Notes under the pieces: generated by a model
The model's database searches: none
What the model was told of the DNA's origin: nothing
Seen by the model: the letters and a program-made list of their open reading frames with translations, nothing else
Translations under genes and position numbers: made by a program
Shown here: positions 12,722 to 19,489 of the stretch, piece after piece
Layout: every line of letters begins with the position of its first letter
How positions within the stretch are numbered: position 1 is the first letter of the stretch
Origin: an uncultured Bacillota bacterium
GTDB taxonomy: Bacteria; Bacillota; Clostridia; Oscillospirales; Oscillospiraceae
DNA: 21,870 nucleotides
Assembly: GCA_947383275.1 (NCBI GenBank)
Contig: CANDCW010000040.1
Span: 1-21,870 of the forward strand
Direction: 5' to 3'

Positions 12722-14080
12722 ATGCTGAATCAACACGAAATCATGCAGACCATCCAGATGATCGACCAGCAGCATCTGGACGTGCGCACCATTACCATGG
12801 GCATCTCCCTGCTGTCCTGCGCCCACAGCGACGTGAAAACCGCCTGTGATAAGGTCTATGACAAAATTACCAGATACGCGGAAAAGCTGGTGGCCACCGG
12901 CGAAGCCATTGAGAAGGAGTTCGGCATCCCCATCGTCAACAAGCGCATTTCCGTTACCCCCATCGCCCTGGTGGCCGCGGCGGCGGAGACGGACAGCTAT
13001 GTCCCCTTCGCCCGGGCGATGGACCGGGCCGCCCAAGCCTGCGGCGTCAACTTCATCGGCGGCTTCTCCGCGCTGGTCCAGAAGGGCATGACCGACGCCG
13101 ACCGCATCCTCATCCGCTCCATTCCCGAGGCCCTGGCCACCACCGATATTGTCTGCGGCAGCGTCAATGTGGGGTCCACCAAGGCGGGCATCGACATGGA
13201 CGCGGTGGCCCTTATGGGCCGCACCATTAAGGAGCTGGCGGAAAAAACTGCCGGCAAGGGCGGCTTCGGCTGCGCCAAGCTGGTGGTATTTTGCAACGCC
13301 GTGGAGGACAACCCCTTTATGGCCGGCGCGTTTCACGGGGTGGGGGAGCCCGAGCGGATCATCAACGTGGGCGTCTCCGGCCCCGGGGTGGTGTACCACA
13401 CCCTCCAGGGTGTGAAGGGCAAGCCCTTCGACGTGGTGGCCGAGACGGTAAAAAAGACCGCCTTCCGCATCACCCGCATGGGCCAGCTGGTGGCCCAGGA
13501 GGCCAGCCGCCGCCTGGATACCCCCTTCGGCATCGTGGACCTGTCCCTGGCCCCGACCCCCGCCGTGGGCGACAGTGTGGCGCGCATTTTGGAGGAGATG
13601 GGCCTGGAGGTCTGCGGCACACACGGCACCACAGCCGCCCTGGCCCTGCTCAACGACGCAGTGAAGAAGGGGGGCGTAATGGCCTCCTCCCATGTGGGGG
13701 GGCTGTCCGGCGCGTTCATCCCCGTCAGCGAGGACGAGGGCATGATCGCCGCAGCTGCCTCAGGGGCCCTTACCCTGGATAAGCTGGAGGCCATGACCTG
13801 CGTTTGCTCCGTGGGCCTGGACATGATCGCCGTCCCCGGCGATACCCCCGCCGAGACCATCTCCGCCATCATTGCCGACGAGGCCGCCATCGGCATGGTC
13901 AACTCCAAGACCACCGCCGTGCGCATCATTCCCGCTCCCGGCTGCGCCGTAGGGGATACGGTGGAATTTGGCGGGCTGCTGGGCTCCGCGCCGGTGCAGC
14001 CGGTCCACCCCTTCTCCGCCAGGGAGTTTGTGGCCCGGGGGGGGCGTATCCCCGCCCCCATGCAGAGCCTGAAAAACTGA
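12722..14080 (+). CDS. UPF0210 / DUF711 protein, PFL-like fold
   Basis: The 452-aa product has the family's expected length. Recognisable blocks include LDVRTITMGISLLSC near the N-terminus, then GIPIVNKRISVTPIA, GFSALVQKGMT, VCGSVNVGSTKAGIDMDAV and GVSGPGVVYHTL. The C-terminal part contains FGIVDLSLAPTP and CGTHGTTAALALLNDAVKKG. The family is annotated as related to pyruvate formate-lyase in fold, but no catalysed reaction is established that I know of. No glycyl-radical motif is seen. ATG at 12722 has AAGAGGTG 6 nt upstream; the GTG at 12713 lies inside that sequence. It is the last gene of the operon and probably acts with the ACT protein. Confidence 0.9.
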   Translation: MLNQHEIMQTIQMIDQQHLDVRTITMGISLLSCAHSDVKTACDKVYDKITRYAEKLVATGEAIEKEFGIPIVNKRISVTPIALVAAAAETDSYVPFARAMDRAAQACGVNFIGGFSALVQKGMTDADRILIRSIPEALATTDIVCGSVNVGSTKAGIDMDAVALMGRTIKELAEKTAGKGGFGCAKLVVFCNAVEDNPFMAGAFHGVGEPERIINVGVSGPGVVYHTLQGVKGKPFDVVAETVKKTAFRITRMGQLVAQEASRRLDTPFGIVDLSLAPTPAVGDSVARILEEMGLEVCGTHGTTAALALLNDAVKKGGVMASSHVGGLSGAFIPVSEDEGMIAAAASGALTLDKLEAMTCVCSVGLDMIAVPGDTPAETISAIIADEAAIGMVNSKTTAVRIIPAPGCAVGDTVEFGGLLGSAPVQPVHPFSAREFVARGGRIPAPMQSLKN

Positions 14081-14092
14081 ACTTCACACAAC

Positions 14093-14127
14093 AGCGCCCC
14101 CTGATGCCTACCGCATCGGGGGGCGCT
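14093..14127. terminator. Strong 15-bp hairpin between convergent genes
   Basis: Positions 14093-14107 and 14113-14127 pair over 15 bp with one T-G wobble and a CTACC loop. It stands between the UPF0210 gene (+) and galT (-). Neither side is followed by a T-tract, so it is not a classic rho-independent terminator. It may still end transcripts in both directions or protect 3' ends. Confidence 0.5.
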
Positions 14128-14146
14128 GAACTATGGCCGGAGCATC

Positions 14147-15640
14147 TCAGCCACAGACATTCAGGAACCGTAAAAACGCCTCTCTCCCCTCCGGGGTGCG
14201 CTTGTACACCCCGGCGTGCTCCAGCACTTTGGCAAAGACCCTTCCGGTTTCCTTTTGGACGATATCCAGGGCGTTTTCCCGTGTGATGGAATAATTCCTG
14301 GCGAAATCCTCCGCCCAATCCGCGTGCTTGGCGGTCAGTTCGCTGGCGCGCAGGTCAGCGCCGCCGGCAAGAGCCGCGGCCACTGCCGCCAGCTCCTCCT
14401 TCAGCCGGGCGGGGAGGACCGCCAGACCCATGACCTCGATGAGGCCGATGTTCTCCTTTTTGATGTGGTGCAGCTCGGCGTGGGGATGGTAGAGGCCCAG
14501 GGGGTGCTCAGGGGTAGTCAGGTTGTTGCGTAAAACCAGGTCCAGCTCATACTGCTCCCCCCGGCGGCGGGCGATGGGGGTGATGGTGTTGTGGGGCTCG
14601 CCGTCCGTCTCGGCGAAGATGACGGCTGCTTCATCGGTGTAGCCCCGCCAGGCCAGCAGAATCTTGTCCGCCAGCTCAATGAGCCGCTCCGGATTTTGGG
14701 AGGCAATCCGCACCACCGACATGGGCCACTTGACGATACCGGCCGTTACGTCCTCGTAGCCAGGGAAGGTAAAGGGGGTCTCTACCGGGGCCTTCTCCAT
14801 GGCGAAGGTGTAGCGCCCCCCCTGGAAGTGGTCGTGGGCCAGGATGGAGCCGCCTACGATGGGCAGGTCGGCGTTGGAACCCACAAAGTAGTGGGGGAAC
14901 TGGCCCACAAAGTCCAGCAGCTTGGCAAAGCAGGCCCGGTCAATCTTCATGGGCACATGCTCGCTGTTCAGGCAGATGCAGTGCTCGTTGTAGTAGACAT
15001 AGGGGGAATACTGCAAAAACCAGGGTGAGCCGTTGATGGTGATGGGGATAACCCGATGGTTCTGCCGGGCGGGGTGGTTGACCCGGCCGGCGTAGCCCTC
15101 GTTTTCGGCGCACAGCTGGCACCGGGGATAGGCGGAGGCGGGCAGGTTTTTCGCCGCAGCGATGGCTTTGGGGTCCTTCTCCGGCTTGGACAGGTTGATG
15201 GTAATGTCCAGGTCCCCGTATTCGGTGGGGGCCACCCACTTGACATCCTTGGCAATGCGGTCCCGGCGGATGTAGTTGGTGTCCTGGCTGAACTTATAGT
15301 ACCAGTCGGTAGCCTGCCGGGGGCTCTTCTCATAGAGCTTCTGGAACAGGCCGGTCACCAGGGCGGGGCGGGGGGTGAGCCGGCCCATGAGCTCGGTATC
15401 GAATAAGTCCCGGTAAACAATGGAGTTTTCCGTCAGGACGCCCCTGGCATAGGCATCGTCCAGCAGCTCTTCCAGCACAGGAGCCAGTTCAATATCCTCC
15501 CACGCCTGATTCGGACCGGTATAACTATCCAGCTTTAATACATCTAATATTGTGTTGATGGCCCAGGCGCCATCGCACTCTTCAATCAGCCCCGTACGCA
15601 GGGCGTAAGCGGCCAGCTTCGATATGGCATTGTCAATCAC
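14147..15640 (-). CDS. galT: Galactose-1-phosphate uridylyltransferase, class II
   Basis: This 497-aa enzyme exchanges UMP between UDP-glucose and galactose-1-phosphate in the Leloir pathway. Its length and motifs are those of the Firmicutes class II enzyme, not the 350-aa class I enzyme of E. coli. Evidence includes CQLCAENEGYAGR, VYYNEHCICLNSEHVPM, the active-site GGSILAHDHFQGG with the H269-D270-H271 triad, and HAELHHIKKENIGLIEVMGL. The start is GTG at 15640, with GGGAGGGAG 5 nt upstream. It lies 18 bp downstream of galK in the same transcript. No galE is present in the window. Confidence 0.96.
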   Translation of the reverse strand: MIDNAISKLAAYALRTGLIEECDGAWAINTILDVLKLDSYTGPNQAWEDIELAPVLEELLDDAYARGVLTENSIVYRDLFDTELMGRLTPRPALVTGLFQKLYEKSPRQATDWYYKFSQDTNYIRRDRIAKDVKWVAPTEYGDLDITINLSKPEKDPKAIAAAKNLPASAYPRCQLCAENEGYAGRVNHPARQNHRVIPITINGSPWFLQYSPYVYYNEHCICLNSEHVPMKIDRACFAKLLDFVGQFPHYFVGSNADLPIVGGSILAHDHFQGGRYTFAMEKAPVETPFTFPGYEDVTAGIVKWPMSVVRIASQNPERLIELADKILLAWRGYTDEAAVIFAETDGEPHNTITPIARRRGEQYELDLVLRNNLTTPEHPLGLYHPHAELHHIKKENIGLIEVMGLAVLPARLKEELAAVAAALAGGADLRASELTAKHADWAEDFARNYSITRENALDIVQKETGRVFAKVLEHAGVYKRTPEGREAFLRFLNVCG

Positions 15641-15658
15641 AATTCTCCCTCCCCCGGT

Positions 15659-16960
15659 TTATTCGGCCACCAGGCACCCGCCCTGAGGGCGGATATGGAG
15701 GATGTGGCACTTGCCCTGGCCCAGCAGGGTATCCATGCCCGCCTTAAAGGCGTCCAGCTTATCATTGGGGACGAAAGCCTGCACAGTGCCGGCGAAGCCG
15801 CCGCCGTGGACCCGGATCGCCCCCGTGCCGCCCAGCAGCTCCCGTCCCACGGCCAGGACCACGGGAATGGCCTGCTGCCTGGGATCTGCGGCAGACCAGG
15901 TGTTTTGCAGGTAGAGGGAGGAGGAGGCACCCGAGGCGTTTACCAGCGCCAGGAAACGGCCGAAATCCCCCGCCTCCAGGGCCTGGGCCTCTTCCACCGC
16001 CCGGCGGTCATCGCTGTAGAAGTGCATGCAGCGCAGGACGGCCCGGTCGCCGCACTTCTCCCGCAGGGCGGGCAGGTTGGCCCGGAAGTCCGCCTCGGGC
16101 ACCTCCCGGAGGACGGTTTTCCCAAAACTGGCGGCTACGGCGCCCATCTCAAAGGTAATGCCGGCGTAGTCCCCGGTAAGGTCTCCGTGGCTGGAGCAGG
16201 TGTCCACGATGCACAAAGTATGGCCGGACCTGGTAAAGTCGTACCGCGCCTTCCGCACAACGGGATTGCCCGGGTCGGCGAAGTCAATGGCCACGGCCCC
16301 GCCTACGGAGGACCCCATTTGGTCCATGAGGCCGCAGGGCTTTCCGAAGTATACATTCTCGGCAAACTGGCCGATTTGGGCAATTTGAACGGCATCCAGC
16401 CCGCCGCCGCAGCAGAAGCGGTTGAGGATATTGCCGATGAGCACCTCGTAAGCCGCGGAGGAGCTGAGCCCGGAGCCGGAGAGTACGGTGGAGGTCACAT
16501 AGGCGTCGAAGCCGCGCAGGGAATAGCCCAGCTCCTTCACCTTCGCGGCAACCCCCCGCACCAGGGCGGCGGAGGTGTTGGCCTCCTCCGGTTTTACCGA
16601 CAGGTCGTCCAGAGAAATCTTTAAGGGAGGGTAGCCCTCGGACTGCACCCGGATCAGGTTGGTTCCGTTGAGGGCGGCGCAGGCCAGCATGTCCATGTCC
16701 ACGCTGCCGCACAGCACGTGGCCATGCTGGTGGTCGGTGTGGTTTCCGCCGATCTCGGTGCGGCCTGGGCCGCTGAACAGGGCGGCCTGGGCATCCTCAG
16801 CGGGGGCGAAGGCGCTGATAAAAGACTGAACCGCGTGGCAGGCCCGGTCCCGGGCACGATTCAGGCTGTCTTGCGTACCGTCCAGGGCATACAAGGCGGC
16901 CAGCAGCCGGTCGTGGCCGCCGGCGCGCAGGGTATCGAGCAGCTGCTTGCAGGAACTCAA
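15659..16960 (-). CDS. galK: Galactokinase (GHMP kinase)
   Basis: This 433-aa kinase phosphorylates galactose at C1 with ATP. The galactokinase signature GRTEIGGNHTDHQHG occupies residues 66-80. The ATP-binding GHMP motif LSGSGLSSSAAYE is at about 160-172. The catalytic Asp is expected at D213 (CGLMDQMGS), and the C-terminal glycine motif is VHGGGFAGTVQAF. The N-terminus has about 60 extra residues before the signature, usual for the long Firmicutes form. The start is TTG at 16960, preceded by GAGGTGAC; the nearby ATG goes directly to a stop. It is the first gene of the galKT unit, behind a promoter with a large inverted repeat. Confidence 0.95.
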   Translation of the reverse strand: MSSCKQLLDTLRAGGHDRLLAALYALDGTQDSLNRARDRACHAVQSFISAFAPAEDAQAALFSGPGRTEIGGNHTDHQHGHVLCGSVDMDMLACAALNGTNLIRVQSEGYPPLKISLDDLSVKPEEANTSAALVRGVAAKVKELGYSLRGFDAYVTSTVLSGSGLSSSAAYEVLIGNILNRFCCGGGLDAVQIAQIGQFAENVYFGKPCGLMDQMGSSVGGAVAIDFADPGNPVVRKARYDFTRSGHTLCIVDTCSSHGDLTGDYAGITFEMGAVAASFGKTVLREVPEADFRANLPALREKCGDRAVLRCMHFYSDDRRAVEEAQALEAGDFGRFLALVNASGASSSLYLQNTWSAADPRQQAIPVVLAVGRELLGGTGAIRVHGGGFAGTVQAFVPNDKLDAFKAGMDTLLGQGKCHILHIRPQGGCLVAE

Positions 16961-17004
16961 GGGGCGTCACCTCATTTCTCAGATTGAAAAAGGGCTAAAC
17001 CAAA

Positions 17005-17033
17005 GTATAATAGCCGCTTTGCGGCTATTATAC
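17005..17033. repeat. 29-bp inverted repeat upstream of galK and downstream of pyrG
   Basis: GTATAATAGCCGC at 17005-17017 and its exact complement at 17021-17033 flank TTT. It has a GC core with A/T flanks, and CTTTGGTTT follows on the minus strand, so it can serve as a terminator 73 bp after the pyrG stop. It also overlaps the galK -10 box, so it may act as an operator. Both roles are compatible. Confidence 0.7.
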
Positions 17034-17055
17034 CACGCCGCCTCCGCCGGGACAA
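17027..17055 (-). promoter_or_regulatory. Putative galK promoter
   Basis: On the minus strand the -35 is TTGTCC (17055-17050) and the -10 is TATAAT (17032-17027), spaced 17 bp. The -10 is the first arm of the inverted repeat at 17005-17033. The leader to the galK TTG would be about 60 nt. Confidence 0.55.
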
Positions 17056-17105
17056 GGCCGCAAAACAAATTTAACCCGTGAAGCTCCCCGCCGGGCCATG
17101 GGCCG

Positions 17106-18707
17106 TCATCTGGAGTGTTCCAGCGCTGCTGCGACAAACTCCCGGAAGAGGGGGTGGGCCTTGTTGGGCCGGGATTTCAGCTCCGGGTGGAATTGAACCC
17201 CCACAAACCAGGGGTGGCCGGGCAGCTCCACAATCTCCACCAGGCGGCCGTCCGGGGACAGCCCGGCCAGAGAGAGCCCGGCCCCGGTAAGGGCCTGTCG
17301 GAAGCTGTTGTTGAATTCGTAGCGGTGGCGGTGGCGCTCGGCAATTTCGTCCGCCCCGTAAGCGGCAAAGGACCGGCTGTCCCGGCCGGAGAGCAGGCAG
17401 GGATAGGAGCCCAGCCTCATGGTGCCGCCTTTATCCGTGACCCCCCGCTGGTCGGGCATCAGGTCAATGACAGGATGCCCGGAGGTCTGGGAAAATTCGC
17501 TGGAGTGGGCGTCCGCCATGCCGCAGACGTGGCGGGCAAATTCCACCACGGCCATCTGCATACCCAGGCAGATGCCCAGGAAGGGCACCTGGTTCTCCCG
17601 GGCGTGTCGGATGGCGGCGATCTTGCCCTCAATGCCCCGGTCGCCGAAGCCGCCGGGAACCAGAATGCCGTCCGCGCCGGCCAGGAGCTCTGCGGCATTC
17701 TCATCGGTGACAGCCTCGCTGTCCACCCAGCGGATATTCACCTTCACCTGGTTGTCAATGCCGCCGTGGGTCAGGGCCTCGGCCACCGACAGATAGGCGT
17801 CGTGAAGGGCCACATATTTCCCAACCAGGGCAATCTCCACCGTGCCGGAGGGGTGCTTGGCCCGGTGGACCATGGTGGCCCATTCCGTGAGGTCGGGCAT
17901 ATGGCAGATCAGCCCCAGGCGGCGGACCACCACGTCGGCCAGCCCCTCCCGCTCCAGCATCAGGGGCACCTCATAAAGCAGGTCCGCCGTCAGGTTGGGG
18001 ATGGCGTGGTCACGGGGGATGTTGCAGAACAGGGAAATCTTGTCCAGGATTTCTCCGGGAATGGGCAGGTCGCTGCGGCACATGATAACGTCGGGCTGGA
18101 TGCCCAGAGAGAGCAGCTCCTTTGCCGAGTGCTGGGTGGGTTTGGACTTCAGCTCCCCCGAGCCGGGAATGGAGACGATGAGGGAGACATGAATAAACAT
18201 CACGTTGTGCCGGCCCCGCTCCGCCGCCACCTGACGGATGGCCTCTAAAAAGGGCTGGCTCTCGATATCGCCCACGGTGCCGCCGATCTCTACAATGGCT
18301 GCGTCGGTGTCGGGGGCGTCCAGTGTGTAGATGCAGCGCTTGATCTCGTCCGTAATGTGGGGGATAATCTGGACAGTCCCCCCCAGATAGTCCCCCCTGC
18401 GCTCCCGGTTCAGCACGTTCCAGTACACCTTCCCCGAGGAAACAGAGGAATTTACCGTCAGATTTTCGTCTATAAAGCGCTCATAGTGGCCAAGGTCCAG
18501 GTCGGTTTCAGCGCCGTCATCGGTGACAAAGACCTCACCGTGCTGATATGGGGACATGGTGCCCGGGTCCACGTTCAGATAGGGGTCCAGCTTTTGAACC
18601 TTCACCTTCAGGCCCCGCTGCTTCAGCAGCCGCCCCAGGCTGGCCGCCGTGATCCCCTTGCCCAGACCGGACACCACGCCGCCGGTTACAAAAATGTATT
18701 TCGTCAT
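17106..18707 (-). CDS. pyrG: CTP synthase
   Basis: This 533-aa enzyme converts UTP to CTP using ATP and glutamine. The N-terminal synthetase domain opens with MTKYIFVTGGVVSGLGKGIT, including the P-loop at 9-18. LDPYLNVDPGTMSPYQHGEVFV is the UTP/ATP site. The C-terminal class I glutamine amidotransferase domain has nucleophile C380 (GICLGMQ) and the H507/E509 pair (QFHPE). Length is the family norm. ATG at 18707 has GGGAGG 9 nt upstream; a start at 18740 would add 11 unrelated residues. It has its own promoter and is not part of a visible operon. The hairpin at 17005-17033 probably ends its transcript. Confidence 0.97.
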   Translation of the reverse strand: MTKYIFVTGGVVSGLGKGITAASLGRLLKQRGLKVKVQKLDPYLNVDPGTMSPYQHGEVFVTDDGAETDLDLGHYERFIDENLTVNSSVSSGKVYWNVLNRERRGDYLGGTVQIIPHITDEIKRCIYTLDAPDTDAAIVEIGGTVGDIESQPFLEAIRQVAAERGRHNVMFIHVSLIVSIPGSGELKSKPTQHSAKELLSLGIQPDVIMCRSDLPIPGEILDKISLFCNIPRDHAIPNLTADLLYEVPLMLEREGLADVVVRRLGLICHMPDLTEWATMVHRAKHPSGTVEIALVGKYVALHDAYLSVAEALTHGGIDNQVKVNIRWVDSEAVTDENAAELLAGADGILVPGGFGDRGIEGKIAAIRHARENQVPFLGICLGMQMAVVEFARHVCGMADAHSSEFSQTSGHPVIDLMPDQRGVTDKGGTMRLGSYPCLLSGRDSRSFAAYGADEIAERHRHRYEFNNSFRQALTGAGLSLAGLSPDGRLVEIVELPGHPWFVGVQFHPELKSRPNKAHPLFREFVAAALEHSR

Positions 18708-18746
18708 AGCGTCTGCCTCCCTTTCGCGCGCGTTTCGCACCCGCTC

Positions 18747-18775
18747 ATTCTACCACGGGCAGGGTGAAAAGTAAA
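18747..18775 (-). promoter_or_regulatory. pyrG promoter
   Basis: On the minus strand the -35 is TTTACT (18775-18770) and the -10 is TAGAAT (18752-18747), with a 17-bp spacer. The leader is about 35 nt. In some Firmicutes pyrG is controlled by reiterative initiation at a GGG start with an attenuator; no such leader hairpin is seen here. Confidence 0.6.
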
Positions 18776-18802
18776 TGTTCCCGGGCGTGAAAGTTTTGAT
18801 GC

Positions 18803-18823
18803 AAAAAAGGGCGCAGTGCGCCC
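18803..18823 (-). terminator. Minus-strand terminator upstream of pyrG
   Basis: GGGCGC at 18809-18814 and GCGCCC at 18818-18823 form a short GC stem; on the minus strand it is followed by six T residues (18808-18803). No minus-strand gene ends here. It would stop antisense or read-through transcripts before the pyrG promoter. Confidence 0.6.
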
Positions 18824-18847
18824 TCAGTTCCAATAAATGTATGAAAA

Positions 18848-18871
18848 CGTCCCACTCCGGGGCGGTTTTTT
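18848..18871 (+). terminator. Plus-strand terminator-like hairpin ahead of the tail-like gene
   Basis: CGTCCC at 18848-18853 pairs with GGGGCG at 18859-18864 (one T-G pair) around ACTCC, then GTTTTTT follows. It lies only about 48 bp upstream of the tail-like start codon, so it is either an attenuator or the terminator of a lost upstream gene. I see no convincing promoter between it and the gene. Confidence 0.5.
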
Positions 18872-18918
18872 GCTTTTATAGAGGCCCCAAAGGCCCAACA
18901 ATACAAGGAGGAATCTTT

Positions 18919-19437
18919 ATGGCAAGCAATTACACATCCAACTACGGGCTGTGCCAGTGGGAGGCAAACGACAAGGTCCTGCGCAGTGAATTCAACGGGG
19001 ACAACGCGAAGATCGACGCGGCAATTTCCGCCGTGGACAGCCGCGTGGACGGCAAAGCCTCCACGTCGGCGCTGAACAGCCTGAAGAACACGGTCAGCAG
19101 CCTGTCCACCACGGTTTCCGGGCAGGGGAACACGCTGGGGAAAAAGGGCAACTGCCAGGTGGCGGTCACGTCCTACACCGGAAACGGGCAGGACACCCGC
19201 ACCCACACCTTCCCGAAAAAGCCGGTGATGTTCTTCATCATCGGCAACGCCCTGATGTTCGTGGGCTACGGCTCCACTTGGGCCATGAACCATGACGGCA
19301 GCTTCGCCATCAACACCGCCTGGTCCGGCGCCAGCGTCACCCTCTCCGTGAACGCCATCACCAACCAAGCCCGGGCCATTGCCAACGTCAATGGTAAAAC
19401 CTACCAGATCATCGCCCTCTACAACCAGGAAGCCTAA
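18919..19437 (+). CDS. Orphan phage-tail/fibre-like protein (172 aa)
   Basis: The 172-aa product begins with MASNYTSNYGLCQWEANDKV and LRSEFNGDNAKIDAAI, a start resembling tail-associated proteins in prophages of gut Firmicutes. Residues about 40-75 form a likely coiled coil (VDSRVDGKASTSALNSLKNT then VSSLSTTVSGQGNTL). The rest is Gly/Thr/Asn-rich and probably beta-structured (KPVMFFIIGNALMFVGYG, SVTLSVNAITNQARAIANV). This helix-then-beta plan is that of a short trimeric fibre. The ATG has AAGGAGGAA 5 nt upstream. No other phage gene is nearby, no signal peptide is seen, and the neighbour is a surface protein gene. Host domestication or a prophage remnant are both possible. Confidence 0.7.
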   Translation: MASNYTSNYGLCQWEANDKVLRSEFNGDNAKIDAAISAVDSRVDGKASTSALNSLKNTVSSLSTTVSGQGNTLGKKGNCQVAVTSYTGNGQDTRTHTFPKKPVMFFIIGNALMFVGYGSTWAMNHDGSFAINTAWSGASVTLSVNAITNQARAIANVNGKTYQIIALYNQEA

Positions 19438-19468
19438 CAAAAGTCCCCGGGCCCTTGCGGGCCCGGGG
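19436..19468 (-). terminator. Terminator between the convergent tail-like and surface-protein genes
   Basis: CCCCGGGCCC at 19445-19454 and GGGCCCGGGG at 19459-19468 form a perfect 10-bp GC stem with a TTGC loop. On the minus strand ACTTTTGTT follows, so it serves the surface protein gene. On the plus strand the T-run comes 15 bp later, which is weaker. Confidence 0.8.
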
Positions 19469-19489
19469 GAAAGCATTGCTGAAGGTTTT

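Noticed and set aside
12401..13693. Long minus-strand open frame (430 codons) across the ACT and UPF0210 genes
   Set aside because: It has no ribosome binding site and no domain, and it shadows two recognisable conserved families on the plus strand.
18776..19440. Intact prophage
   Set aside because: Only one tail-like gene is present; the flanks are pyrG and a surface protein, with no capsid, portal, lysis or integrase genes.
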